Notes: generated from the sequence alone by a model not told the origin. A DNA stretch of 26,705 bases from Bacteroidota bacterium (GCA_004356305.1 SMXJ01000016.1:1-26705), one strand, 5' to 3'. Shown: positions 14,950-24,761, numbered from the stretch's first letter. Translations and numbers: made by a program.

Positions 14950-16409
14950 TGATGCTCAAAGACATACTCTATAAAGTAACCCTCGAAAAAGTTGTGGGAA
15001 GTACCGGAGTGCACTTTACAGACATACATTTTGATTCCAGAAAAATAGGGTTGAATGATGTCTTTATTGCGATTCTCGGAACCGTTTCAGACGGGCATGA
15101 CTTTATTAAAATGGCTTGTGATAATGGGGCTATCGCAATTATTTGTGAGGAGCTACCACATGATTTTGTCAATGGTATCACCTATGTACAGGTAGAAGAT
15201 AGTAAACGTGCCTTGGCTTTGATGGCAGCGAATTTTTATGAGAATCCTTCGGAAAATCTAAAATTGATCGGGGTTACGGGCACTAATGGAAAGACTACCA
15301 TTTCCTCACTTCTATATCGTCTTCTTAAAGAGGCGGGTTACGAAGTAGGATTGTTATCCACTGTAGGGATCAAGGTGGGAGCTAAAGAATATAGTACCGG
15401 TCACACAACACCGGACAGCTTGACTATAAACAGATATCTACGGCAAATGGTGGATGCCGGTGTGGAGTTTTGCTTTATGGAGTTGAGCTCTCATGGGATC
15501 CATCAAAGACGTACGGAAGGCCTCCGGTTTATCGGTGGAATTTTCACCAATCTCTCCCATGATCATTTAGATTATCACAAAGACTTTAAGAAGTATCGAG
15601 ATGTGAAGAAGACGTTTTTCGATCACCTTTCAAATACTGCCTTTGCACTTGTAAATATAGATGATAAGAACGGCTTGGTCATGTTACAGAATACTTTAGC
15701 GAAAAAATATACTTATGCTTTAAAAACTCATGCCGATTATAAAGCACAGATTCTCGAAAATCGATTTAGTGGTTTACTTCTGAAAATCAACAACAACGAA
15801 TTATGGGTAAAACTCGTGGGTGCATTCAACGCTTACAATTTATTGGCCATTTATGCCACAGCCGATTTACTCGGGCTGGAATCGATGGAAGTACTTCAGT
15901 TAATGAGCACATTAGAAAGTGTAGATGGCCGTTTTCAGTGCATTATTTCTTCTACGAATATTACGGCCATAGTAGATTACGCACACACACCGGATGCGTT
16001 AAAAAATGTGTTGGAGACCATCAACGCTATCCGCACGGGAAATGAAGATCTCATTACCGTAGTGGGCTGTGGTGGGGATCGTGACGCAACTAAGAGGCCG
16101 AAGATGGGAAATATAGCCGCACAACTCAGCAGCAAGGTGATCTTTACCAGTGACAACCCACGCACAGAAGATCCCGAAACTATCATCGAACAAATCGAAG
16201 CTGGCGTTCCTGCAGAGCATTATAATAAGATACTCTCGATCAGTGATAGAAAACAAGCCATCAAAACTGCCTGCCTAATGGCCGATGATGGTGATATTAT
16301 TTTGGTAGCAGGGAAAGGTCATGAAACGTATCAGGAGATAAATGGAGAGCGAAAAGACTTCGATGATTTTAAAATTGTGAATCAATTATTAACCGCCCTA
16401 AATAAATAA
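14946..16409 (+). CDS. murE: UDP-MurNAc-L-Ala-D-Glu:meso-diaminopimelate ligase
   Basis: A 487-aa cytoplasmic Mur ligase that adds the third residue of the stem peptide, using ATP. The P-loop GTNGKTT is at residues 112-118. TTPDSL binds the UDP-substrate, and Lys at about 221 is in the position of the carbamylated Lys. DNPRTEDP at 403-410 is the meso-diaminopimelate form of the specificity loop (Lys-adding enzymes differ there), so the wall is of the DAP type. There are three candidate starts in a row (ATG 14946, 14949, 14952); the first overlaps the ftsI stop as ATGA and was chosen. Length is normal. Confidence 0.95.
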   Translation: MMMLKDILYKVTLEKVVGSTGVHFTDIHFDSRKIGLNDVFIAILGTVSDGHDFIKMACDNGAIAIICEELPHDFVNGITYVQVEDSKRALALMAANFYENPSENLKLIGVTGTNGKTTISSLLYRLLKEAGYEVGLLSTVGIKVGAKEYSTGHTTPDSLTINRYLRQMVDAGVEFCFMELSSHGIHQRRTEGLRFIGGIFTNLSHDHLDYHKDFKKYRDVKKTFFDHLSNTAFALVNIDDKNGLVMLQNTLAKKYTYALKTHADYKAQILENRFSGLLLKINNNELWVKLVGAFNAYNLLAIYATADLLGLESMEVLQLMSTLESVDGRFQCIISSTNITAIVDYAHTPDALKNVLETINAIRTGNEDLITVVGCGGDRDATKRPKMGNIAAQLSSKVIFTSDNPRTEDPETIIEQIEAGVPAEHYNKILSISDRKQAIKTACLMADDGDIILVAGKGHETYQEINGERKDFDDFKIVNQLLTALNK

Positions 16410-16411
16410 CT

Positions 16412-17644
16412 ATGCTGTACTATTTGTTTGAATATTTGGAAAAAACATACGACTTGCCCGGGGCGGGGCTCTTTCAGTTTATCACATTCAGGGCTGCAAT
16501 GGCAACTATATTGTCGCTTATCATTGCCACCGTTTATGGAAAGAAGATAATTAGTTTTTTACGGCGTAAACAAATGGGCGAATCCATACGCGACCTTGGT
16601 TTGGAGGGTCAAAATGAAAAGGTCGGAACTCCTACTATGGGAGGGGTCATTATTATATTGGCCACCATAATTCCGGTGTTGTTGTTCGCGAAGTTGGAAA
16701 ATATATACGTAGTGATGCTCCTGGTCACAACACTTTGGATGGGAACCATTGGTTTTATTGACGATTACCTTAAAAAATTTAAAAAGGACAAGGCCGGATT
16801 ACCCGGAAAATTCAAGATCATAGGACAGGTTGGACTTGGAATAATTGTGGGCGCTACCATGTTCTTTCACCCCGGAATTACTGTGAGAACTGAAATAATG
16901 GATAAGGAAAACGGACAAGATTTGATCACCGAAAAATCGGACAGAGAATTTAATCCTGAAGAAAAGACGCTTCTCACGACTATGCCATTCGTAAGTGGGA
17001 ATGAGATCAATTATGAGAAACTGATCACTTGGGCGGGTGAGGATTATAAAAAATACGCGTGGATCATTTTTATTCCCATAGTGATTTTTATTATCACAGC
17101 GGTTTCGAATGGAGCGAATCTCACAGATGGGATCGATGGTCTGGCCGCAGGAACATCGGCAATAATAGGGATAACCCTGGCAATTTTTGCCTGGTTCTCC
17201 GGGAATGTGATATTCTCAGACTATCTCAATATCATGTACATACCCAATATAGGAGAGTTGACCATTTTCATCATGGCTTTTGTGGGGGCACTCATAGGTT
17301 TTCTTTGGTACAATGCCTATCCGGCACAAGTGTTCATGGGGGATACCGGAAGTTTGACCATTGGTGGAGTTATTGCGGTGATAGCCATCGCAATAAGAAA
17401 AGAATGGCTCATTCCTATACTCTGCGGAATATTTTTGATGGAAAATCTATCGGTTGTAATGCAGGTGAGTTGGTTTAAGTATACCAAAAAGAAATTAGGC
17501 GTAGGTAAACGCATTTTCAAAATGTCACCCTTGCATCATCATTATCAGTTAAAAGGATATCACGAAAGTAAGATCGTCACTCGGTTTTGGATCATAGGAA
17601 TTGTTTTGGCGGTTATTACCATAGTGACTTTAAAGATTCGATAA
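16412..17644 (+). CDS. mraY: Phospho-MurNAc-pentapeptide translocase (lipid I synthase)
   Basis: A 410-aa multi-span inner-membrane enzyme that joins phospho-MurNAc-pentapeptide to undecaprenyl phosphate. Catalytic-site motifs are intact: IDDY with Asp117-Asp118, NLTDGIDGLAAG at about 236-247, and HHHYQLKG from residue 375. TPTMGG at 73-78 is also typical. It is about 50 residues longer than the Escherichia coli protein because of a polar insert at about 160-215 (KENGQDLITEKSDREFNPEE...), placed between membrane spans; a similar insert is common in Bacteroidota as far as I recall. It begins 2 bp after murE. Confidence 0.96.
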   Translation: MLYYLFEYLEKTYDLPGAGLFQFITFRAAMATILSLIIATVYGKKIISFLRRKQMGESIRDLGLEGQNEKVGTPTMGGVIIILATIIPVLLFAKLENIYVVMLLVTTLWMGTIGFIDDYLKKFKKDKAGLPGKFKIIGQVGLGIIVGATMFFHPGITVRTEIMDKENGQDLITEKSDREFNPEEKTLLTTMPFVSGNEINYEKLITWAGEDYKKYAWIIFIPIVIFIITAVSNGANLTDGIDGLAAGTSAIIGITLAIFAWFSGNVIFSDYLNIMYIPNIGELTIFIMAFVGALIGFLWYNAYPAQVFMGDTGSLTIGGVIAVIAIAIRKEWLIPILCGIFLMENLSVVMQVSWFKYTKKKLGVGKRIFKMSPLHHHYQLKGYHESKIVTRFWIIGIVLAVITIVTLKIR

Positions 17645-17646
17645 TA

Positions 17647-18981
17647 ATGAAAAGGTTAGTCGTATTAGGAGGAGGCGAAAGTGGGGTAGGTACGGCTCTA
17701 TTAGGGAAAAAGAAGGGATATGAAGTCTTCGTATCAGACTACGCCAATATAAAGGATACATACAAACAAGTTCTTATACATAATGAGATAGATTGGGAAG
17801 AAGGAGGTCATACCGAAAAGGAAATACTTTCGGCGGACATCGTAATGAAAAGTCCGGGAATTCCGGATACCGCTCCCATTGTTCTGAAGTTGAGGAAAAG
17901 TGGTGTCGAGATTATTTCTGAAATAGAGTTTGCTTTCAATTACACAAAAGCATCCATCATCGGAATCACCGGAAGCAATGGGAAAACCACAACAGCAACC
18001 CTCGTGAACAAATTGTTGGAAGACGGTGGATTCAAGGTGGCCCTGGGAGGAAACATTGGAAATAGTTTCGCGGTGCAAGTTTTAGAAGGGAGTTATGAAT
18101 ATTACGTGTTGGAGCTAAGTAGTTTTCAACTGGATGGTATTGAAAAATTTACCCCTCATATAGCGGTATTGACCAATTTAAGTCCGGATCATTTGGATAG
18201 ATATGATAACAAGTATGGAAATTATATCGCTTCAAAATTCAGAATAACAATGAATCAAACAGCAGATGATTATTTCATCTACGATGGTGATGATGAAGAA
18301 ATTTCAACATGGCTTAAAAATAATACGATCGAAGCTCAAAAATTACCTTTTTCGCTTTTTAGGGAAGTAGAAGAAGGCGCCTGCATAAAAAACAAAAAAA
18401 TAGTAATAAATATTAAAAACAAACAATTCACCATGCCAGTCAAAACACTAGGATTACAGGGACAACACAATGTCAAAAACGCCATGGCTGCTTCCATGGT
18501 AGCGAACTTATTAGACATTCGAAAGCAAACCATTCGACAATCCTTGCAACATTTTCTGGGGGTAGAACACCGCCTGGAAAAGGTTTTAAAAATAAATAAT
18601 GTGAACTATTTCAATGATTCAAAAGCTACCAACATAAATGCAACTTTCTACGCCTTGGATAGTATGGAATCGCCCACCGTTTGGATCGTTGGTGGTGTGG
18701 ATAAGGGGAATGATTATGAGGTGTTGTTGCCCCTGGTCAACGAAAAAGTGAAGGCGATCATATGTTTAGGGTTAGCAAATGAAAAGATAGTAAATGCTTT
18801 TGGAAATGTGGTTGACATCATGGTAGAGACCCATGCTATGAAGGACGCAGTTCAGGTGGCGTATCGATTGGCTAAGCGAGGAGATAGTGTGTTGTTGTCC
18901 CCTGCCTGCGCGAGTTTTGATCTGTTTGAAAATTACGAAGAAAGAGGGAGGCAGTTTAAGGAATCGGTTAGAAATCTATAG
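17647..18981 (+). CDS. murD: UDP-MurNAc-L-alanine:D-glutamate ligase
   Basis: A 444-aa cytoplasmic Mur ligase adding D-Glu to UDP-MurNAc-L-Ala. The N-terminal nucleotide fold starts LVVLGGGESGVG, MKSPGIP at 67-73 binds substrate, and the P-loop GSNGKTT is at 109-115. LELSSFQLD, LSPDHLDRY, HRLE and NDSKATN follow in order, as expected. The frame extends 60 bp further upstream within mraY; I chose ATG 17647, which directly begins the dinucleotide-like fold and lies 2 bp after the mraY stop. In this cluster murE precedes mraY and murD follows it; murF is absent. Confidence 0.95.
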   Translation: MKRLVVLGGGESGVGTALLGKKKGYEVFVSDYANIKDTYKQVLIHNEIDWEEGGHTEKEILSADIVMKSPGIPDTAPIVLKLRKSGVEIISEIEFAFNYTKASIIGITGSNGKTTTATLVNKLLEDGGFKVALGGNIGNSFAVQVLEGSYEYYVLELSSFQLDGIEKFTPHIAVLTNLSPDHLDRYDNKYGNYIASKFRITMNQTADDYFIYDGDDEEISTWLKNNTIEAQKLPFSLFREVEEGACIKNKKIVINIKNKQFTMPVKTLGLQGQHNVKNAMAASMVANLLDIRKQTIRQSLQHFLGVEHRLEKVLKINNVNYFNDSKATNINATFYALDSMESPTVWIVGGVDKGNDYEVLLPLVNEKVKAIICLGLANEKIVNAFGNVVDIMVETHAMKDAVQVAYRLAKRGDSVLLSPACASFDLFENYEERGRQFKESVRNL

Positions 18982-18984
18982 ACT

Positions 18985-20172
18985 TTGAGAATATTTAAAA
19001 ATATAAAAGGAGATAAAGTCATTTGGGCAGTTGTGGCCCTGCTGGCATTGTTTTCGTTTCTCCCTGTATATAGTGCAAGCAGTAATCTTGCTTACTTATA
19101 TGGGGATGGAAATACATTTCAATTTCTGTTGAAACATTTTGCTCATCTTCTCTTGGGTTTTGGAATTTTATATGGCGTGCATAAAATTCCATATCATTAT
19201 TTCAGGGGCTTGTCAATTATTGCGATGCCAATAGTCATTCTTTTATTACTCATCACTTTAAGTCAGGGAACCACCATTGAAGGGGCCAATGCAAGTAGAT
19301 GGATTCGCATACCATTTGTTGGGGTTACTTTTCAAACTTCAACTTTGGCAGCAGTAGTATTGATGACCTATATCGCGCGTTATTTATCAAGAATAAAGGA
19401 CAAAGAAATCACCTTCAAAGAATCACTTTTACCGCTTTGGTTACCTGTCTTTGTAATTTTAGGGCTCATCCTTCCAGCCAATTTTTCTACAACGGCCATC
19501 GTATTTGCTATGGTCGTGGTATTGGTATTTATAGGAGGGTATCCTGTACGATATCTTTTTATTGTCTTGAGTGCCGGGGCTGCTATGCTCGTGATATTTG
19601 GCTTGACGGCCAAGGCCTTTCCTGAAATTTTACCTCATAGAGTGGACACATGGATAAGTCGAATTGAAAGTTTTACCGATGATGAAGACACCGAAGCCGA
19701 CTATCAAATTGAAAAAGCTAAAATTGCGATCGCATCAGGGGGTGTAACAGGATTGGGCCCAGGAAAAAGCATTCAGAAAAACTTTTTACCACAGTCCTCA
19801 TCCGATTTTATTTATGCCATTATCGCGGAGGAATTTGGGATGCTGGGAGCATTGTTCCTACTGCTGTTGTATTTGTTGTTGCTGTTTCGATTGGTCATTG
19901 TTGTACATAAAAGCACCTCGTTCTTTGGAAAATTATTGGTGATAGGTATTGGCCTGCCTATAATTTTTCAGGCATTGATAAATATGGGGGTGGCAGTAGA
20001 ATTATTCCCGGTAACGGGACAAACCTTACCATTGATAAGCAGTGGAGGAACCTCCATCTGGATGACCTGTTTGGCATTGGGGATGGTATTAAGCGTAAGC
20101 GCTAAAAGAGAAATACAGATAAAAGAAGAACAAGAAGAAAACCCTTTGGATATATTAAGTGAGGCACTATAA
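18985..20172 (+). CDS. ftsW: Septal peptidoglycan glycosyltransferase FtsW (SEDS family)
   Basis: A 395-aa polytopic membrane protein of the SEDS family, which polymerises lipid II at the septum together with FtsI. Spans are clear (VIWAVVALLALFSFL, LSIIAMPIVILLLLI and others, roughly ten). QSSSDFIYAIIAEEFG at 270-285 carries the conserved Asp274 region, and GQTLPLISSGGTS at 345-357 is the C-terminal SEDS signature. A charged extracytoplasmic loop at 228-245 contains DDEDTE. The start is TTG at 18985 (MRIFKNIKGDKVIW), 3 bp after murD; a later ATG would cut into the first span. It overlaps murG by 14 bp. Confidence 0.94.
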   Translation: MRIFKNIKGDKVIWAVVALLALFSFLPVYSASSNLAYLYGDGNTFQFLLKHFAHLLLGFGILYGVHKIPYHYFRGLSIIAMPIVILLLLITLSQGTTIEGANASRWIRIPFVGVTFQTSTLAAVVLMTYIARYLSRIKDKEITFKESLLPLWLPVFVILGLILPANFSTTAIVFAMVVVLVFIGGYPVRYLFIVLSAGAAMLVIFGLTAKAFPEILPHRVDTWISRIESFTDDEDTEADYQIEKAKIAIASGGVTGLGPGKSIQKNFLPQSSSDFIYAIIAEEFGMLGALFLLLLYLLLLFRLVIVVHKSTSFFGKLLVIGIGLPIIFQALINMGVAVELFPVTGQTLPLISSGGTSIWMTCLALGMVLSVSAKREIQIKEEQEENPLDILSEAL

Positions 20173-21250
20173 ATTTATCATAAGTGGCGGTGGTACCGGA
20201 GGTCATATTTACCCGGCAATTGCAATTGCTGATGAATTAAAGTCTCGCTATCCGAATTCCGAGTTTCTCTTTGTGGGGGCCAAAGACCGCATGGAAATGG
20301 AGAAAGTGCCACGGGCCGGTTACGAAATTGAGGGTTTATGGATCTCGGGCCTGAAAAGAAGCCTGAATATTAAAAATTTGATGTTCCCATTTAAATTGAT
20401 CTCTAGTATGATAAAGTCACGAAGCATCGTTGAAAAATTCAAACCGGATGTAGCCATCGGAACCGGTGGTTATGCCAGCGCACCTCTAATACGAGTAGCT
20501 TCGAAAAGGGAAATCCCCTGTTTGATACAAGAACAAAATAGCCATGCCGGGATAACCAATAAGTGGTTGAGTAAAAAAGTAAAGCGTATTTGTACGGCTT
20601 ACGAGGGTATGGAAAGGTTTTTTCCTGCTGAAAAGATCGTCATTACCGGAAATCCGGTGCGGCAAGATATACTCGATATTTCAAATAAACGGGGAGAGGC
20701 ACAAACATTTTTTAAACTGGATAAAGACAAGAAAACACTCCTGGTGCTTGGAGGTAGCCTGGGGGCAAAAAAGATCAACGTTCTCATCGACAATTCACTC
20801 GATTATTTACGGGAAAAAGGCATACAGCTTATTTGGCAATGTGGTAAATACTACGAAGGAATTTATCGACAAAGGACAAATGAAAACATACAGGTGTATG
20901 CTTTTTTACACCGAATGGATCTGGCCTATGCAGCAGCAGATTTTATTATATCGAGAGCTGGGGCCTTGTCGGTTTCTGAATTATGTCTGGTAGGGAAACC
21001 GGTTGTATTCATTCCGTCACCCAATGTTGCAGAAGATCACCAAACTAAAAATGCATTGTCAATTTCAGAAAAAAATGCAGCGATACTGCTCAGGGAAGGA
21101 GTAGCTGAACAAAATTTTAAAGTGGTGTTCTCGGGATTATTGGCCGACACCACCATGCAGCAACGGCTTTCAGAAAACATCAAAAAATTGGCAAAACCGA
21201 ATGCTACTAATGATATCGTAGATGAAATTGAAAAACTATTGATAAGTTGA
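20159..21250 (+). CDS. murG: UDP-GlcNAc:lipid I N-acetylglucosaminyltransferase
   Basis: A 363-aa GT28-family glycosyltransferase acting on the inner face of the membrane to convert lipid I to lipid II. The N-terminal Gly-rich loop SGGGTGGHIYPA is at residues 9-20, GTGGYASAP and QEQNSHAG mark the acceptor side, and SRAGALSVSEL with KPVVFIPSPN forms the UDP-GlcNAc site. Length is normal. The start is GTG at 20159, inside the last 14 bp of ftsW; no ATG fits. The stop overlaps the murC TTG start by 4 bp (TTGA). Confidence 0.95.
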   Translation: MRHYKFIISGGGTGGHIYPAIAIADELKSRYPNSEFLFVGAKDRMEMEKVPRAGYEIEGLWISGLKRSLNIKNLMFPFKLISSMIKSRSIVEKFKPDVAIGTGGYASAPLIRVASKREIPCLIQEQNSHAGITNKWLSKKVKRICTAYEGMERFFPAEKIVITGNPVRQDILDISNKRGEAQTFFKLDKDKKTLLVLGGSLGAKKINVLIDNSLDYLREKGIQLIWQCGKYYEGIYRQRTNENIQVYAFLHRMDLAYAAADFIISRAGALSVSELCLVGKPVVFIPSPNVAEDHQTKNALSISEKNAAILLREGVAEQNFKVVFSGLLADTTMQQRLSENIKKLAKPNATNDIVDEIEKLLIS

Positions 21251-22608
21251 AGGAATTAAAAGACATACAAAATATCTACTTCGTCGGTGTGGGCGGCATT
21301 GGGATGAGTGCCTTGGCCAGATATGTCAATTTATTGGGTAAAACAGTTTTTGGGTATGATAAAACACCCACAAAACTCACGGATAAATTGATAATAGAAG
21401 GGATAGATATCACCTTTATTGATGCCGTTTCAGAAATTGACCTAACCCGCATCGATACTACCAATTCATTGGTAATTTATACGCCTGCAATTCCAGAGAA
21501 CAATCGGATCTTGCGATTTTTTAATGCTGAAAACTACACTGTCTTAAAAAGAGCTGAGCTATTGGGCGAAGTGACCAAAAATACACTGTGTTTGGCGGTA
21601 GCAGGTACCCATGGAAAAACCACTACTTCGGCAATTTTAGGACATATTTTAGCCGAATGTAATATGCCGGTCACGGTCTTTTTGGGCGGGATCGCAGAAA
21701 ATTACAATTCAAATTTTATTAGCAGAGGAACTGAAATAACCGTGGTGGAAGCCGATGAGTTCGATAGATCTTTTCTGCATCTGAGTCCGGATATTGCATG
21801 CATCACTTCCATGGACGTGGATCATTTGGATATTTATGGCAATGCTGAATCGATCGAGAGGTCTTTTGTCGAGTTTGCAGAATTAATTCAGAATAGAGAA
21901 AATCTACTCGTCAAAAAAGGCTTGCCACTGAAGGGAAAATCGGTTGCGGTCAATGAATCTGCCGACTATGAAGCACAAAATGTAAGAATAGAAAACGGAA
22001 ATTATGTGTTTGATCTTAAAACGCCTTCCGATCTAATTAAAGATCTCCAATTCTCTCTACCCGGACATCACAACCTTTACAATGCCGTAACAGCTTTGGG
22101 TATGGCAATTTCTGCGGGAACCCCAACTCCCTGCCTACCCAAAGCTTTACGAAGTTTTAGAGGTGTACAACGACGGTTTTCTTATAAGATCAGGCAGGAT
22201 GATCTGGTATTGATAGATGATTATGCGCATCATCCAACAGAGATCGATGCTTTGTATCAGGCGGTTTCGGAAATGTACCCTGATGATGGGAAATTAATTG
22301 TTTTTCAGCCTCATCTCTACAGCAGAACTAAATATTTTGCCGATGGTTTTGCTGAAAGTTTGTCACAATTTGATGAAGTGTTGTTATTGGAAATTTATCC
22401 GGCAAGGGAGGAACCTATTGATGGGGTGACTTCCCAATGGTTGTGCGATAAGATCTCGGCTAAAAACAAAAAAGTGATTTCAAAAGCCATCCTGCCGAAA
22501 AGCGTTCAAAAATCCAAATGCAAAATCAAATTGATGGTAGGGGCCGGTGACATAGGTGCTGAAGTTGATAAAGTAACAAAATACGTTCAGGATGAAGGGT
22601 ATATTTGA
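21247..22608 (+). CDS. murC: UDP-N-acetylmuramate:L-alanine ligase
   Basis: A 453-aa cytoplasmic Mur ligase adding L-Ala to UDP-MurNAc, the first stem-peptide step. The N-terminal loop GVGGIGMSALA is at 14-24, the P-loop GTHGKTT at 120-126 (His form typical of MurC), then EADEFDRSFL, DVDHLDIYG, RRF and DDYAHHPTEI. It starts with TTG at 21247, giving KELKDIQNIYFVGVGGIGM, and no ATG lies at a suitable place. It overlaps murG by 4 bp and ftsQ by 17 bp. The ddl gene that follows murC in many proteobacteria is missing here. Confidence 0.95.
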   Translation: MKELKDIQNIYFVGVGGIGMSALARYVNLLGKTVFGYDKTPTKLTDKLIIEGIDITFIDAVSEIDLTRIDTTNSLVIYTPAIPENNRILRFFNAENYTVLKRAELLGEVTKNTLCLAVAGTHGKTTTSAILGHILAECNMPVTVFLGGIAENYNSNFISRGTEITVVEADEFDRSFLHLSPDIACITSMDVDHLDIYGNAESIERSFVEFAELIQNRENLLVKKGLPLKGKSVAVNESADYEAQNVRIENGNYVFDLKTPSDLIKDLQFSLPGHHNLYNAVTALGMAISAGTPTPCLPKALRSFRGVQRRFSYKIRQDDLVLIDDYAHHPTEIDALYQAVSEMYPDDGKLIVFQPHLYSRTKYFADGFAESLSQFDEVLLLEIYPAREEPIDGVTSQWLCDKISAKNKKVISKAILPKSVQKSKCKIKLMVGAGDIGAEVDKVTKYVQDEGYI

Positions 22609-23308
22609 CATCTTTAAATTGTTGATAGTGCTGGGAATGGCAGGCCTTCTCTATGGCTTTTCCGCGCAAAGAAATGGCGGTAGAAAAATCACGAATTTAC
22701 AAGTGGAATTCACCGATGAAAACAGCCCGTTTATCACACTCTCTACGGTTAATAAATTGTTAATACAAAATACCGACACCCTTACGAGCATCACTAAAGA
22801 AACTTTAGTTTTGAAAGAGATGGAAACTAGGTTGTTGCAAAATCCGATGGTAAGTGATGCTCAGGTATTTGTAACGGTTGATGGAACATTAGGGGCTATG
22901 ATCAAACAGCGCAATCCCATCGCAAGGGTTGCAGGATCCCCTAATTATTACGTTGATGAAGACGGAAAAACGATGCCACTATCGTCGGTGTATACAGCGA
23001 GGGTGCCGTTGATCACGGGAACATCAAAAAATAATTTTACCGAACTCACGCCGCTGTTATTGAAGTTACGGGATGATGAATTTATGAGACAGAGTGTAGT
23101 GGGGCTTCATAAATACAGGGATGGAACAGTAGAACTTAGAATGCGAAAGCATGATTTTAAGGTGTTCTTCGGAAAAGTGAAAGACATCGATAAGAAGATT
23201 CAAAATTATAAGGCTTTTTATCAGAAAACTAAAAGAGACAAAACGCTTACGGGATACGAATTGGTAAATCTGCAGTTTGGAAACCAGGTAGTAGCCACAA
23301 AAAAATAA
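22592..23308 (+). CDS. ftsQ: Cell division protein FtsQ
   Basis: A 238-aa bitopic protein: membrane span at about 5-24 (FDIFKLLIVLGMAGLLYGF), POTRA-like segment at about 34-105 (ITNLQVEF..., then LEMETRLLQNPMVSDAQVF) and a beta-rich domain to the end. FtsQ links early and late divisome parts through FtsL. Overall sequence is poorly conserved; the call rests on topology, the POTRA pattern of a strand, helix and NPxV-A-V, and position between murC and ftsA. It overlaps murC by 17 bp and precedes ftsA by 3 bp. Confidence 0.88.
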   Translation: MKGIFDIFKLLIVLGMAGLLYGFSAQRNGGRKITNLQVEFTDENSPFITLSTVNKLLIQNTDTLTSITKETLVLKEMETRLLQNPMVSDAQVFVTVDGTLGAMIKQRNPIARVAGSPNYYVDEDGKTMPLSSVYTARVPLITGTSKNNFTELTPLLLKLRDDEFMRQSVVGLHKYRDGTVELRMRKHDFKVFFGKVKDIDKKIQNYKAFYQKTKRDKTLTGYELVNLQFGNQVVATKK

Positions 23309-23311
23309 GGC

Positions 23312-24658
23312 ATGGAAAACAATAACGTTGCTGTTGGATTGGATATTGGAACGACAAAGATCGTAGCGATGATCGGTCGTAAAAACGATTATGGCAAAAT
23401 GGAGATCATGGGAATTGGCAGATCGAAAAGTTTAGGTGTTCACAGGGGTGTGGTCAATAATATCACCCAAACCATACAATCTATCCAACAGGCTATTCAA
23501 GATGCTGAAACCAGCTCGGGGATGAAAATAACCGAAGTAATTGTGGGTATTGCCGGACAGCATATTCGTAGCCTTCAGCACAGTGATTATATAACGCGTA
23601 ATGACAGTGAATTGGTTATTGACGAAGATGATATTGACCGTCTGTGCAACCAGGTTCACAAATTGGTAATGCTGCCCGGAGAGGAAATTATACATGTCCT
23701 ACCACAGGATTTTAAAATTGACGGACAGGCTGAAGTGAAAGAACCTGTTGGGATGTATGGGGGTAGATTGGAGGCCAATTTCCATGTAGTTGTAGGACAG
23801 GTTTCTTCCATTCGCAATATTGGAAGATGTGTAAAAAGTGCCGGATTGGATCTGTCCGGGATAACCCTGGAACCCCTTGCTTCAGCAAACGCGGTTTTGA
23901 GTCAAGAAGAAAAGGAAGCCGGTGTGGCCTTGATCGATATAGGGGGCGGAACGACCGATCTGGCCATTTTTAAAGATGGTATCATACGGCATACAGCGGT
24001 GATACCCTTTGGAGGAAATGTGATCACTGAAGATATCAAAGAAGGCTGTTCGATCATTGAGAAACAAGCCGAATTATTGAAAATTAAATTTGGTTCCGCC
24101 TGGCCCGGAGAAAATAAAGATAACGAGATAGTGTCTATTCCGGGATTGAGAGGACGTGAACCAAAAGAAATAACATTGAAGAACCTTTCAAAAATAATCC
24201 ACGCCCGAGTTGTGGAGATCGTCGAGCAGGTGTATCTGGAAATTAAAAATTATGGACACGAAGAACAGAAGAAGAAATTGATCGCCGGTATTGTTTTGAC
24301 AGGAGGAGGCGCTCAGTTGCGTCATTTAAAGCAGTTGACCGAATATATTACCGGGATGGATACGCGAGTGGGTTATCCCAATGAACATTTAGCAGGCGAT
24401 ACCGATAGTGAAACTGCCAGTCCCATGTACGCTACTGCGGTCGGATTGGTGATGAATATTTTGGAAAGCAAGGAAAGAAGCCTGCAGTTGAAACGGTCGA
24501 TGGGTGCGGAAGATACGAGCCAAACCGGAAATAAATCAAATGCGAAAGAAGGCGGTGAGGCAGAATTGGTATACGAAAACGGTGCTCCCAGGGAACGTAA
24601 ACGCTTCTTCGATAAATGGGCTGAGAAGTTTAAGGAGTTTTTAGATAATGCTGAATAA
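23312..24658 (+). CDS. ftsA: Cell division protein FtsA
   Basis: A 448-aa actin-fold protein that tethers the FtsZ ring to the inner membrane and recruits late division proteins. ATP-site motifs are present: LDIGTTK at 10-16, DIGGGTTD at 209-216 and LTGGGAQL at 329-336. The FtsA-specific 1C domain is at about 85-165. A variable polar linker (395-425) leads to a C-terminal amphipathic helix (RKRFFDKWAEKFKEFL, 429-444) that should be the membrane anchor. ATG at 23312. A 127-bp gap separates it from ftsZ. FtsA normally binds the C-terminal peptide of FtsZ, which is out of frame in this sequence (see ftsZ). Confidence 0.95.
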   Translation: MENNNVAVGLDIGTTKIVAMIGRKNDYGKMEIMGIGRSKSLGVHRGVVNNITQTIQSIQQAIQDAETSSGMKITEVIVGIAGQHIRSLQHSDYITRNDSELVIDEDDIDRLCNQVHKLVMLPGEEIIHVLPQDFKIDGQAEVKEPVGMYGGRLEANFHVVVGQVSSIRNIGRCVKSAGLDLSGITLEPLASANAVLSQEEKEAGVALIDIGGGTTDLAIFKDGIIRHTAVIPFGGNVITEDIKEGCSIIEKQAELLKIKFGSAWPGENKDNEIVSIPGLRGREPKEITLKNLSKIIHARVVEIVEQVYLEIKNYGHEEQKKKLIAGIVLTGGGAQLRHLKQLTEYITGMDTRVGYPNEHLAGDTDSETASPMYATAVGLVMNILESKERSLQLKRSMGAEDTSQTGNKSNAKEGGEAELVYENGAPRERKRFFDKWAEKFKEFLDNAE

Positions 24659-24677
24659 GGATATGGCCATGATACAA

Positions 24678-24693
24678 TTCCACCATCGTGGAA
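24678..24693 (+). repeat. Perfect inverted repeat (TTCCAC/GTGGAA) in the ftsA-ftsZ gap
   Basis: A 6-bp stem with a CATC tetraloop, 20 bp after the ftsA stop. No U-tract follows, so it is not a usual terminator. Together with the inverted repeat at 24745-24761 it may influence mRNA processing or the ftsA:ftsZ ratio. No TAnnTTTG box is present in 24659-24785. Confidence 0.4.
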
Positions 24694-24744
24694 AGAGCGA
24701 GTAAAAAATAGAAAAGGAACAACTAACTTAAATATAGAAATGAA

Positions 24745-24761
24745 TCCGAAATTAATTCGGA
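24745..24761 (+). repeat. Inverted repeat (TCCGAA/TTCGGA) before the ftsZ start
   Basis: Six-base arms flank AATTA, ending 24 bp before the ftsZ ATG. It could be a leader hairpin or a protein-binding palindrome. Confidence 0.35.

Noticed and set aside
17587..17646. Upstream extension of murD by 20 residues
   Set aside because: The extension lies inside mraY and precedes the start of the nucleotide-binding fold; ATG 17647 is the natural start.
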